Part shown: positions 1 to 6,109 of the stretch, piece by piece
Numbering within the stretch: the first letter of the stretch is position 1
How the letters are laid out: the number at the start of each line of letters is the position of its first letter
DNA from: a virus
Length of the DNA: 24,216 bases
IMG/VR virus record: IMGVR_UViG_3300022540_000694
Span: 1 to 24,216 of that record
Strand: one strand, 5' to 3'
Program-made: the position numbers and the translations under genes
Notes under the pieces: generated by a model
Told to the model about the DNA's origin: nothing
The model's database searches: none
What the model saw: only the letters and a program-made list of their open reading frames with translations

Positions 1-2
1 CT

Positions 3-134
3 TTAGCGCATCCTAACTGTCGTTGTCAACTGGCACTCATTAAAGTTGAGGTAGATACAAAAACTTTGTTTGCTGAATTAAAACAAGTACTGTTGAAACT
101 TAAACAGAGGTTATTGGAACGGAAGGGTAAATGA
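3..134 (+). CDS. C-terminal fragment of a protein with the HPNCRC motif of MuF/SPP1 gp7 head proteins
   Basis: The reading frame is open from the left edge and ends with TGA at 132-134, so only the last 43 residues are visible. It begins LAHPNCRCQL, the terminal motif of MuF/SPP1 gp7-like minor head proteins, and continues into a Leu/Lys-rich helix. Eighteen bases (8-25) are identical to 20633-20650 in the MuF-like gene near the right end. The stop overlaps the next ATG as ATGA. It lies beside tail genes, not beside the portal, so it may be a second MuF-like copy or another virion protein that borrowed this domain. Its upstream part is needed for a firm call. Confidence 0.7.
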   Translation, partial: LAHPNCRCQLALIKVEVDTKTLFAELKQVLLKLKQRLLERKGK

Positions 135-484
135 GTGTTGCCACCGCCGATATTCGAGAAATCGTGAGTCTTCTACGTGAAATCATAGAGTTGCTTCGTG
201 AGGTTGAAGTTGACGCTCCCAAAGTGGCAAGTGCCACCTCAGATTTAACCCGTTTATTAACCACATACGTAGCTTTAACACGTCGCATGGGCTTACCGTC
301 AGAAGCTACAGATATGATTGCGCGACTGATGCAAATTCGAATCATGGTACAATCATTATACCGAAGCCTAATCTTACTAAACACGGTCAGCGGTCCGATT
401 GGATGGGCAACCCTAATCGGAGGCTTCGCAATAACAGGATTCATGCTTGTTGACCAGATGGAAATGTCGAGGCCACAATATTGA
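131..484 (+). CDS. Small helical protein with one C-terminal membrane segment, tail module
   Basis: 117 residues. Residues 8-26 are a Leu/Ile/Glu heptad-like helix. Residues about 62-84 form a second helix. Residues about 87-107 (Gly/Ile/Leu/Phe-rich) are a probable membrane or hydrophobic segment. The ATG overlaps the previous stop (ATGA) and its own TGA overlaps the TTG of the tail hub gene, so it is translationally coupled to structural genes. I do not recognise the family. Position just before the hub and the hydrophobic helix would suit a tail-tip or tape-measure-associated part, but this is inference. Confidence 0.8.
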   Translation: MSVATADIREIVSLLREIIELLREVEVDAPKVASATSDLTRLLTTYVALTRRMGLPSEATDMIARLMQIRIMVQSLYRSLILLNTVSGPIGWATLIGGFAITGFMLVDQMEMSRPQY

Positions 485-2301
485 CACAATCATGGGGTTC
501 ACATCCAAGCTTCAAAGTTGAAACAAGCGGCGAAACCTTCATAAACGAAGCAAGCTTGAGCATGCAAATTTCACGCATGGAAAACAATGTGTCATACGTT
601 GTTTTGCAAGTTACTGATTACAAAAGCAAAAACTTTGAAGCAGTCTTTGACGCTCTGAATGCTTTAGACGTTAGCCTTCGCTACGGAAGCGACAGTTGGA
701 CTAAGGTTTTTAGTGGAACAATAAGCACAGTGTCACCAACATTGAAGCTGCCGCAAGGCGAAGTTTTAGAGGTTTCATGTTGGGGAAAAGGCAACGCTTT
801 AGCGAAAACACATTGCGATACAAGCTACGGGTTAGAAAGTCAGAATCCCACTTTAGAAACGCCTAAAGAAATTTGGGATGACCTCGTTGACAACTATATA
901 AACAAGAGTTTCGGTGGTGATGCTACAGGCTACGCAATCACCAAAACCAAAATCGCCGACATTCGGAACGGTCTTGACATCTTGAACATAACAAGTCCAT
1001 ATCAAGACTGCTTTACCATACTTAACCGTGTATGCGACGTAGTAACCGCGTATGTAGGTGGTTTAGGCGTTGCTTCTTGCCATTGGTTCGTAGACCCAGA
1101 TGCTAACCTATTCATTAACACAATTGGTGACCACGAGAACGATGCGTCTGGATGGCCTACCTACTGGAATAGTAGCCAAGCTGACAGCACGATAGAAGTT
1201 TCTCAGGACATGATTCTCTACGACTTCAGAAAGAATGTTGAGGAGTACGCTAACAAAATTGTTTTGTGTAGTGCCTTGCGAAAGCCTGGGTATGACTATT
1301 TTACAGAGAACCAAAGCGCGTTATGGGATACTACAGCTTGTACGTTAACAGATGATGCTGCCACAAAAATTGTGGGAACACATAGTTTGAAGATGGAGCC
1401 GTCCAACTTAATTGATGACATGTTAGCGTGGTACCCAAGCGGTAAAGATGCGGCTTGGGACTTCACGAAGTGTGGAAGCGTTCAAACCATACCGCAAGTG
1501 AGCTTTTACGCGCGGCGCGACCAAGACTTAGGCTCAACAAGTGGCATAAGAATGGCTACAGATGACGCTAACTACTTCTTTATAATCCCATTAACCAACT
1601 ACATTACGGCTCAAGACGAATGGATAGCGATGAACTTTCCCATAGGGCCTTATTGGAACTTGGAGACAAATGAGGGTAGACGTTTTCGCTGGGCAGAATC
1701 TGGAAGCCCAGATTGGAGCGACATCGACTACATCATGTTTAGGAAGCCAAGCCAAAGCCAAACGGGTACGTTGTGGATTGACGACTTACACTTCACTGGA
1801 AAGATTATTCGAGAAGCCTACGACTCAACTGCCATTACAAATAATGATGAATACCAAAAAGTCATCCGCAACGATATAGCAGTCAACGACACGATAAAAG
1901 CTTCTGATGATTCGGGAACGGCCGCAAGACTTGCGTATGCTGAGTTACTTAGAAGAATGCGAAGGCCAACAGTGGCAATAATTCAAACACCCTTGGCCAT
2001 CGACATATTACCTGGGCAACTAGTTCACACTCACGCATGCAAAAAGAGTGATAACACGTTTCGCATTGACAAAGACCTGCGAATTAAAGAAATTCAACAT
2101 ATTATTAGGCCAGAGCCTGAAGGGTTCAGCACAACTTTAAACTTGACAGATGACGTTTACAGCACTCACGCCTTCGGCGCTCCTACAAGGGCTTCTATTT
2201 TGGCGAAGTATGCGGGTGCTTTGGGGCATGGTCAAGCGCGTGACTTGAAGGGCAGTGGAATAGACATTCTGATTCCGCGATTGAGCAAGAATTATGCTTA
2301 G
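481..2301 (+). CDS. Tail hub / baseplate-like protein with an inserted carbohydrate-binding-like domain
   Basis: 606 residues, TTG start overlapping the previous stop. The N-terminal part (about 10-265) is beta-rich, with the pattern of phage tail hub proteins: an F-x-G-T-I strand followed by a strand with E-V-x-C-W-G-K-G-N-A-L. The C-terminal part (about 441-606) has the ILPGQLVHTHA segment typical of hub domains, where a loop reads PGQ followed by hydrophobic residues, and a final beta strand ending in a threonine/leucine segment. Between them, residues about 272-440 contain Trp/Tyr-rich beta strands ending TLWIDDLHFTG, a hallmark of jelly-roll carbohydrate-binding domains. I infer the hub closes the tail tube and the insert binds cell-surface glycans. 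The exact family was not checked by search. Confidence 0.75.
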   Translation: MTQSWGSHPSFKVETSGETFINEASLSMQISRMENNVSYVVLQVTDYKSKNFEAVFDALNALDVSLRYGSDSWTKVFSGTISTVSPTLKLPQGEVLEVSCWGKGNALAKTHCDTSYGLESQNPTLETPKEIWDDLVDNYINKSFGGDATGYAITKTKIADIRNGLDILNITSPYQDCFTILNRVCDVVTAYVGGLGVASCHWFVDPDANLFINTIGDHENDASGWPTYWNSSQADSTIEVSQDMILYDFRKNVEEYANKIVLCSALRKPGYDYFTENQSALWDTTACTLTDDAATKIVGTHSLKMEPSNLIDDMLAWYPSGKDAAWDFTKCGSVQTIPQVSFYARRDQDLGSTSGIRMATDDANYFFIIPLTNYITAQDEWIAMNFPIGPYWNLETNEGRRFRWAESGSPDWSDIDYIMFRKPSQSQTGTLWIDDLHFTGKIIREAYDSTAITNNDEYQKVIRNDIAVNDTIKASDDSGTAARLAYAELLRRMRRPTVAIIQTPLAIDILPGQLVHTHACKKSDNTFRIDKDLRIKEIQHIIRPEPEGFSTTLNLTDDVYSTHAFGAPTRASILAKYAGALGHGQARDLKGSGIDILIPRLSKNYA

Positions 2302-2310
2302 GGAAAAACT

Positions 2311-2559
2311 TTGAAGGCGTTTCTCACTATAGGAATACTGTTTTTGTTATTCGGCATCGTTGGATTAGCTTTAGCTTTAAGTGGAACGTATATTTCAGAT
2401 GCTGAATACTTATCCTATGTGAATAATGATGAACAACCGCCTTATCCTTCAGGGAATCAAAAACAGTTCAACCTAGTTTTTGGCGCGGTTTTTGTGGTGG
2501 TGGGTTCTTTTTTGTGTTGTTTTCAGCTTCAGCGCAAACCCTACCTTTCAAGAATGTGA
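2311..2559 (+). CDS. Small two-pass membrane protein at the end of the tail module
   Basis: 82 residues from a TTG start nine bases after the hub stop. Residues 4-26 and about 52-72 are hydrophobic membrane segments joined by a polar loop rich in Asp, Asn and Pro. The last plus-strand gene before the minus-strand block, its 3' end overlaps the convergent gene at 2541 by 19 bases. A small two-pass protein at the end of a late operon could be a holin-like or superinfection-exclusion protein, but nothing in the sequence decides this. Confidence 0.65.
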   Translation: MKAFLTIGILFLLFGIVGLALALSGTYISDAEYLSYVNNDEQPPYPSGNQKQFNLVFGAVFVVVGSFLCCFQLQRKPYLSRM

Positions 2560-2735
2560 ATACTTCCACCCTCAGTACAAATAGCTACGCGCCACCCTTC
2601 TGGTAATGGGCTTGAAACTTTTTTCCCTTGTAGCTGCCAACGGTCATCATATAGATATGTGAGTAGTTTTATGTTTTCTTCTGTGAAAGGGATATGAAAA
2701 ATTACTAGCTTTCGCTCTTCGTCTATTTCTCTCAT
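2541..2735 (-). CDS. Hypothetical protein, last gene of the minus-strand operon
   Basis: 64 residues with no cysteines and no membrane segment. Starts ATG and overlaps the stop of the upstream gene (ATGA). The sequence alternates charged and aromatic residues (FHIPFT, LLTYLYDDRW, GWRVAICTEGG), suggesting a small beta-rich fold. It is the most promoter-distal gene of the run beginning at 4468. Family unknown. Confidence 0.75.
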   Translation of the reverse strand: MREIDEERKLVIFHIPFTEENIKLLTYLYDDRWQLQGKKVSSPLPEGWRVAICTEGGSIHILER

Positions 2736-3025
2736 TTATGGTTTTTCTCCTTGCCCTTGCCTTCTTGACCCCCAAACCATTTTTTGAACCATTTGTAAAC
2801 TTCGTCAGAGCTATACATCCACAAGTCATGTATTGGTTCTGCGTTATCGGAAACTTGTATGTTAGGCAATTTTGTTCTTTTTGGGAAGTCGGCTTTTGCC
2901 TCGGCAACAACCTTTAGGACATCTTCGGTTTGATTGTGATACTCACCGACTTCCGAATCTCCAAAATCGTGAATGTCGTAACAGAAAGAGTCAGCATGTA
3001 TTCGTTTTTCTAACTCACCACTCAC
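2732..3025 (-). CDS. Hypothetical protein with a C-terminal WFKKWFG helix (paralogue of 6819-7058)
   Basis: 97 residues from a GTG start three bases after the upstream TGA, in the recurrent TGAGAAGTGA junction. The N-terminal MSGELEKR and the C-terminal WFKKWFGGQ segment match MSEGEFEKR and WFERWFGKQ in the protein at 6819-7058, and both carry a central V-x-E-A-K segment. They appear to be diverged copies. The aromatic amphipathic C-terminus could be a protein- or membrane-contact helix. Function unknown. Confidence 0.8.
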   Translation of the reverse strand: MSGELEKRIHADSFCYDIHDFGDSEVGEYHNQTEDVLKVVAEAKADFPKRTKLPNIQVSDNAEPIHDLWMYSSDEVYKWFKKWFGGQEGKGKEKNHK

Positions 3026-3028
3026 TTC

Positions 3029-3277
3029 TCAGACAACTCTACCATTTTTTCCCACCTCAGGAGGAACTTGTGAATAGTCCAGCTCTGCCAGTTTCAAATA
3101 AATAAGATGCCCATCTACGTCAATGCTTATCCGTAGGCTTACAAGACAGTTTGTAATGTCTTTGTCATCTACCAGAATTTTTAAAGGTTTGCCGAATTGT
3201 ACTTCGACAGTTTTGCCTTTATATGTTCCTGATAATATTACGCCTTTTACCCAACTCGCTTTTTCTTTGGAAGTCAT
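3029..3277 (-). CDS. Small beta-rich hypothetical protein
   Basis: 82 residues. ATG overlaps the stop of the upstream gene (ATGA). Alternating strands such as VKGVILSGTYKGKTVEVQFG and LRISIDVDGHLIYLKL suggest a small barrel or sheet. The IDVDGHLIYLKL strand pair is a pattern common in short phage proteins of unknown function. No cysteine cluster and no helix-turn-helix. Function unknown. Confidence 0.75.
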   Translation of the reverse strand: MTSKEKASWVKGVILSGTYKGKTVEVQFGKPLKILVDDKDITNCLVSLRISIDVDGHLIYLKLAELDYSQVPPEVGKNGRVV

Positions 3278-3477
3278 TTCTTTGATTCCTTCTTTTTAAC
3301 TTCTACTTTGCCTTTCCTTGCAAGTATTTTCTTGATATGAGCTACTAAATTCTCAAGATTCCGTAAGCGCTCCAAAATATAATATTCGTCTAGCCACGAC
3401 TTTCTTGGTTTTGCTTCCAAATCTTCTATCTCTCTAAGTTGCTTGTGTAGATACTTTGAGATTTCTTGGCCGCTCAT
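3274..3477 (-). CDS. Small charged helical protein with Lys-rich tail
   Basis: 67 residues from ATG at 3477, chosen because it gives an ATGA overlap with the upstream stop. The longer in-frame start at 3516 would overlap the upstream gene by 43 bases and is rejected. Two predicted helices (about 4-18 and 27-49) with regularly spaced Leu and Glu, then a lysine-rich tail (VEVKKKESKK). It may be a coiled-coil or nucleic-acid-contacting protein. No family recognised. Confidence 0.75.
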   Translation of the reverse strand: MSGQEISKYLHKQLREIEDLEAKPRKSWLDEYYILERLRNLENLVAHIKKILARKGKVEVKKKESKK

Positions 3478-3767
3478 TTTTTTCTCACTTCTATCCTGCC
3501 ATTCTCTACACTCCACACCAAAAAGTCACCCACTTCTGCTTTGAGCCAGGGCTGCACGGCTTTAGGGATGCGTGTATGCCATTGAGGCGATATTTTTGAC
3601 TTAGCAACCTCCATTTCTCTCTCTAGTTTTGCGTGGTCTTCAATAAGCTTCGTAATGAATATAGCGAGGTCTTCATGTTCCTTGCATACAATGTCGTATG
3701 GGGTTTCTGTTCGTTTGCCACAGTTTGGGTACTCACACGTTTTTATTTTTGACTGTGCAACTTCCAC
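3474..3767 (-). CDS. Zinc finger fused to an AbrB/MazE-like DNA-binding domain
   Basis: 97 residues from a GTG with GGGAG about nine bases upstream. Residues 11-31 hold C-x4-C...C-x2-H (C11, C16, C28, H31), a probable zinc finger. Residues 33-58 are a charged helix. Residues about 66-96 (RIPKAVQPWLKAEVGDFLVWSV, then ENGRIEVRKK) closely follow the swapped-hairpin AbrB/SpoVT pattern: I-P-K-x-V, then V-G-D-F-L-x-W, then G-R-I-x-V-R-K. It is therefore a likely transcription regulator. The segment MEVAQSKI at the N-terminus recurs as MEVAKSKI at 52-59, directly before the AbrB domain, where an ATG at 3614 could start an AbrB-only product. Confidence 0.8.
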   Translation of the reverse strand: MEVAQSKIKTCEYPNCGKRTETPYDIVCKEHEDLAIFITKLIEDHAKLEREMEVAKSKISPQWHTRIPKAVQPWLKAEVGDFLVWSVENGRIEVRKK

Positions 3768-3768
3768 G

Positions 3769-3978
3769 CTATTTATCTCCCTTCTTTTTTACTGTGATTA
3801 TTTTTTTCAAGTATTTATCTAACCCTTTTTCGTCAACTGATATTCTGAAACAGAAGTTCCGAGGGTTCGCAAAGACTGTTTGTTCATAGACGCTCAATAT
3901 CACTGAGTCGTTAGGAAGTTCTAAATGTTTGAGTAGGTCGTCTTGCGAATATGCTAACACTATCTCTTTTCGTGTCAT
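3769..3978 (-). CDS. Small hypothetical protein with Lys-rich C-terminus
   Basis: 69 residues. ATG is preceded by GGTG nine bases upstream. N-terminal helix about 3-19 followed by beta segments (DSVILSVYEQTVFA, NFCFRISVDEKG) and a basic tail. No recognised family. Sits just upstream of the AbrB-like gene in the same operon. Confidence 0.75.
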   Translation of the reverse strand: MTRKEIVLAYSQDDLLKHLELPNDSVILSVYEQTVFANPRNFCFRISVDEKGLDKYLKKIITVKKKGDK

Positions 3979-3981
3979 GTT

Positions 3982-4122
3982 TTACACCGTTCCCTTAAGC
4001 ATGTAAGTGCAAACCTTCTTTCCACTCTCTAACACGGCTTCAATCCACACGTACTCGCCATTGCCTCCCCCTGTTTTGAAGTGTAGTTCTACTACGGGTT
4101 CGCCATCCCAAGAAACTTTCAC
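3982..4122 (-). CDS. 46-residue beta-rich microprotein
   Basis: GTG start at 4122 overlaps the upstream stop as GTGA; ends TAA at 3982. The translation begins MKVSWDGEPVVELHFKTG and ends CTYMLKGTV. Glycine-rich turn (GGGNGEY) between strands suggests a small beta-hairpin fold. It fills the gap between two better-sized genes exactly, with overlap on one side and three bases on the other, which is the main support for it being real. Confidence 0.7.
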   Translation of the reverse strand: MKVSWDGEPVVELHFKTGGGNGEYVWIEAVLESGKKVCTYMLKGTV

Positions 4123-4331
4123 TGTGGGTTTTCCCCCAAAAATTCATTGTAGACTTTGATTGTTGCATCTGTTTCTCCTCTTTCTATGGCCTTTTGTTTG
4201 AGTTGTTGCAGTTGCTCTGTAACCCTTGATTTCCAGTTTACAAGTTTTAATATGTGGTCAAGAAGTTCTGCGGAGGTCATTTGACTTACTGGGAACGTGG
4301 CTTTCGGGAATGTTGATAAGTCGTCTTTCAT
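4119..4331 (-). CDS. Small helical hypothetical protein
   Basis: 70 residues from ATG at 4331, preferred over ATG 4364 because it gives an ATGA overlap with the upstream 46-residue gene. Residues about 21-50 are a Leu/Gln-rich helix (LLDHILKLVNW, then TEQLQQLKQKAIERG), likely coiled coil. A C-terminal EFLGENPQ resembles the ILGENQP end of the gene just upstream. Function unknown. Confidence 0.75.
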   Translation of the reverse strand: MKDDLSTFPKATFPVSQMTSAELLDHILKLVNWKSRVTEQLQQLKQKAIERGETDATIKVYNEFLGENPQ

Positions 4332-4468
4332 GGTTGGTTTTCTCCCAAAATTTCTCTTATCCATTTTCGAGCTTTTTCTTTACTTGATTCTAATGCAAAT
4401 TTGTCGTTTAGACAACTTTCACATTCGTCTAAGGTTAGACGTTCTTCGTCTGTTAGTTTTCTTCTCAT
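4328..4468 (-). CDS. 46-residue charged microprotein, first gene of the 4468-2541 operon
   Basis: ATG at 4468, stop overlapping the next ATG (ATGA). The translation starts MRRKLTDEERLTLDECESC and is rich in Glu, Lys and Arg, with C16 and C19 (C-x2-C) but no partner pair. Probably a small helical protein. It lies about 33 bases from a TATA box (4501-4512 on this strand), giving an expected leader near 12 bases and making it the first gene of its transcript. Confidence 0.7.
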   Translation of the reverse strand: MRRKLTDEERLTLDECESCLNDKFALESSKEKARKWIREILGENQP

Positions 4469-4500
4469 GTTGTGTTACCTACTTATTACTAATACATAAC

Positions 4501-4513
4501 AAATATATAAAAC
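4501..4513. promoter_or_regulatory. Shared bidirectional TATA box between 4328-4468 (minus) and 4545-4658 (plus)
   Basis: The near-palindromic run AAATATATAAAAC reads as a TATA box on both strands. Placing the transcript start about 27 bases from its centre gives starts near 4480 (minus) and 4534 (plus), each about 11-12 bases from an ATG. The whole 76-base gap contains nothing else coding. The same spacing rule fits the promoter at 12036-12046. Confidence 0.6.
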
Positions 4514-4544
4514 TTATGATACACAACTAGCTGAGGAAAAAACA

Positions 4545-4658
4545 ATGATACAAACCGCATTAGCCGTGCTAGTAAGCGTCGCCATCATCGCACTTGGCGT
4601 ACCAATCGTATTATGGGCTGCCATAGCAGTGTTAAAGAAAGCCTTGGGCAGAGGCTAA
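4545..4658 (+). CDS. 37-residue single-pass membrane microprotein, opposite to its surroundings
   Basis: ATG preceded by GAGG about nine bases upstream (4533-4536) and by a TATA box at 4504-4512. The translation (MIQTALAVLVSVAIIALG... then LKKALGRG) is one hydrophobic helix of about 26 residues followed by a basic tail, the classic form of a membrane microprotein with its C-terminus in the cytoplasm. It is the only plus-strand gene between 2559 and 12175. Its stop overlaps the convergent gene at 4655 by four bases. T-runs at 4667-4673 and 4858-4867 could end its transcript. Confidence 0.7.
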   Translation: MIQTALAVLVSVAIIALGVPIVLWAAIAVLKKALGRG

Positions 4659-4810
4659 CTTTCCCCTTTTTTTAGGGAACGCCTATTCATCCCTTTTGCA
4701 ACGTTCTTACGCATTAGAACTTTACCACAGTCAACGCATTGGAGAAATTGAAAGGATTCGTAGATTGTTAAATAGTCTTTCCATACTGTTCTTTCATGTT
4801 TACAATTCAT
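4655..4810 (-). CDS. Zinc-ribbon microprotein
   Basis: 51 residues from ATG at 4810, which has a strong AGGAGGT seven bases upstream; the longer start at 4846 would read through that ribosome site and is rejected. C3 and H5 pair with C25-x2-C28 (CVDCGK), a CxH...CxxC zinc ribbon, followed by a basic tail. Likely nucleic-acid or protein binding. Final gene of the short operon starting at 5301. Confidence 0.75.
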   Translation of the reverse strand: MNCKHERTVWKDYLTIYESFQFLQCVDCGKVLMRKNVAKGMNRRSLKKGES

Positions 4811-4865
4811 TTTTTTACCTCCTTTTCTTCCACAACAAACCCTCAAGGAACCCCCTCTTTTTTTT

Positions 4866-5117
4866 TTATCGGTGCCACAATATTCCAGCAGCCTTCAAAG
4901 ATTTCATGTTCTGAAGTTTAACGTGTAATTCCGCAAAGTCATCACTTGTGAACAGAGCTTTTACGCGAAGCCAATTCAACTTAACAGTGTATTTACATTT
5001 CTCGTTTTTACATTGAAACGTTTTCCTATCAGTTCGGCAGATGAATAGTCTTCGGCATTTTGGGCACCCAGTGATTACGTATTTTTTAAGTTTTGGTATC
5101 TGAGACGTAAATATCAC
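4866..5117 (-). CDS. Zinc-ribbon protein
   Basis: 83 residues, GTG start overlapping the end of the upstream gene by 32 bases, with GAAGG just upstream. Residues 18-41 carry C18-x2-C21 and C36-x4-C41, a zinc ribbon of the type V-x-G-C-P-x-C...F-x-C-x-N-x-x-C found in small archaeal proteins. A helical C-terminal half follows (about 50-77). I infer a nucleic-acid-binding or transcription-associated role from the ribbon only. Confidence 0.75.
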   Translation of the reverse strand: MIFTSQIPKLKKYVITGCPKCRRLFICRTDRKTFQCKNEKCKYTVKLNWLRVKALFTSDDFAELHVKLQNMKSLKAAGILWHR

Positions 5118-5301
5118 CTTCGTCTTCTGCTATAGGGAAGTCTTCTTCTGTTGGGATGTATGGCTCGTTGATTCGTCCATGTTTTTTTATATAGTAGCGA
5201 CAAGCCTCTTCTCCAGAAGAGACAGTCATGGATGTTCTGGAACACCATTCGATTTCTTCGTTAAAGCTGCGACAGCTACCACATTTAACCAACTGAATCA
5301 C
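5086..5301 (-). CDS. Small Cys-rich protein
   Basis: 71 residues from a GTG start. C7-x2-C10, C20 and C34 (KCGSCRSF, EWCSRT, EACRYY) match the four-cysteine pattern of short phage and archaeal zinc or Cys-knuckle proteins. The C-terminus is acidic (PTEEDFPIAEDEGD). First gene of an operon that continues to 4655; a weak TATA-like TTTTAAATC lies about 50-60 bases upstream. Confidence 0.7.
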   Translation of the reverse strand: MIQLVKCGSCRSFNEEIEWCSRTSMTVSSGEEACRYYIKKHGRINEPYIPTEEDFPIAEDEGDIYVSDTKT

Positions 5302-5351
5302 CTATCGAAAACTGCCCAATCGTGTGTAGTGAAAGAGTGTGTTTGTTGGTT

Positions 5352-5361
5352 GATTTAAAAC
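5352..5361 (-). promoter_or_regulatory. Possible TATA box for the 5301-4655 operon
   Basis: On the minus strand the sequence reads GTTTTAAATC, a moderate match to an archaeal TATA box, about 55 bases before the GTG at 5301. Expected transcript start near 5329. The leader would be longer than those at the other three promoters, so support is weaker. Confidence 0.35.
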
Positions 5362-5366
5362 TTACT

Positions 5367-5444
5367 TTACTTACTGCTACTATACCACTTCTTTTCTTTT
5401 CTCTTCTCATATCTAACCATTCCTTCAAAAATGTAAAATTCCAT
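5367..5444 (-). CDS. Possible 25-residue basic peptide
   Basis: ATG with AGAGG a few bases upstream, in the 154-base gap between 5301 and 5456. The translation (MEFYIFEGMVRYEKRKEKKW and five more residues) is basic and aromatic. No homology can be claimed, and an open frame this short can arise by chance. Listed because neighbouring genes of similar size are well supported by overlaps. Confidence 0.25.
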   Translation of the reverse strand: MEFYIFEGMVRYEKRKEKKWYSSSK

Positions 5445-5455
5445 GCCTCTAAAGG

Positions 5456-5818
5456 CTAGGGTGGCTCGTCCTCTTCTCCGTATATCCACTGTGTCCAGCG
5501 TGGAAGCCAAAACTTTATCATTCGGTGGCGTAGTGATTTGCTTCGTGGTCTTATTTTGTTTGGCATTTTTCGATAATCACGCCTTCCAACAAGACCCATA
5601 GATACAGCATTCTTCAGTATGCTGTGAATGGTTGATGTGCTACGCTTGAAAGCTTGGCTTAGCGTTGTCATACAGTATCCTTTCTTTCTTAGTTTGATGA
5701 TGGCTGCCTTCTCTCGTTTTAGCCATGCAAACCGTGGAGCGTGACGCTTATGATAATCTAACCTTTTCTTCTCAGCTAGGCAGTGCTTTCGGTATTGGAC
5801 AAAGGCGTCATGCTGCAA
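5456..5818 (-). CDS. Helix-turn-helix DNA-binding protein
   Basis: 120 residues from TTG at 5818, chosen because AAGGAGA lies eight bases upstream. Residues about 37-71 form a Hin/Tc3-like helix-turn-helix: REKAAIIKLRKKGYCMTTLS, then QAFKRSTSTIHSILKNAV, with the second helix starting after the turn at T62. Highly basic throughout, with an aromatic C-terminal stretch (KFWLPRWTQWIYG). Likely a transcription regulator of the virus. A perfect 16-base palindrome at 6029-6044 over the expected start of its transcript is a candidate operator. Confidence 0.75.
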   Translation of the reverse strand: MQHDAFVQYRKHCLAEKKRLDYHKRHAPRFAWLKREKAAIIKLRKKGYCMTTLSQAFKRSTSTIHSILKNAVSMGLVGRRDYRKMPNKIRPRSKSLRHRMIKFWLPRWTQWIYGEEDEPP

Positions 5819-6026
5819 GGTGTAGTCTCCTTAGAAGTCTATGAAAGAAGCATGGAACGTAATTAGAATCTGGAAGGTTGTTTAAGAAGTTTTCATGGCT
5901 TACATATAGACTGATGCGGAACTGAAATGGTAAGAGAGTAGTGACGAAGTTTCTAAGTGTAAACCATAAGACACAACATAGAGGATAATGCTCTTTTAAT
6001 CCTTCAACTAAGTGTTGCACTTTCAT
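5808..6026 (-). CDS. Possible 72-residue protein or leader upstream of the HTH gene
   Basis: Open frame from ATG at 6026 (longer form from 6041) ending 11 bases inside the HTH gene. Its ATG lies about 14 bases after the transcript start expected from the TATA box at 6062-6072, the same short leader seen at the 4468 and 12002 genes. Composition is unusual: many Leu, Phe, His and Cys (HYPLCCVLWFTLRN). No family recognised. If not translated, this 210-base stretch is an untranslated leader. Confidence 0.4.
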   Translation of the reverse strand: MKVQHLVEGLKEHYPLCCVLWFTLRNFVTTLLPFQFRISLYVSHENFLNNLPDSNYVPCFFHRLLRRLHLAA

Positions 6027-6028
6027 CG

Positions 6029-6044
6029 CCCTTGTTAACAAGGG
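6029..6044. promoter_or_regulatory. Perfect 16-base palindrome, candidate operator
   Basis: CCCTTGTTAACAAGGG is perfectly self-complementary with no loop, so it is more like a dimer-binding site than a hairpin. It covers the transcript start expected (about 6040) from the TATA box at 6062-6072, a place where a bound repressor would block transcription. The HTH protein at 5456-5818 in the same transcript is the natural candidate ligand, by inference. Confidence 0.5.
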
Positions 6045-6061
6045 AAGAATAGGACTCTAGC

Positions 6062-6072
6062 GCATATAAAAT
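6062..6072 (-). promoter_or_regulatory. TATA box for the HTH transcript
   Basis: Minus strand reads ATTTTATATGC, a good archaeal TATA box, 37 bases after the upstream methyltransferase stop and about 36-46 bases before ATG 6026. It separates the long 12002-6110 gene run from the HTH gene. Confidence 0.5.
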
Positions 6073-6109
6073 GTACGGTTGGTTGCATTAAACTTTTACG
6101 GTTTTGCAT

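Noticed and set aside
4858-4867. Run of ten T as terminator for minus-strand genes
   Set aside because: On the minus strand this is an A-run, which does not terminate; it could only serve the plus-strand microgene transcript.
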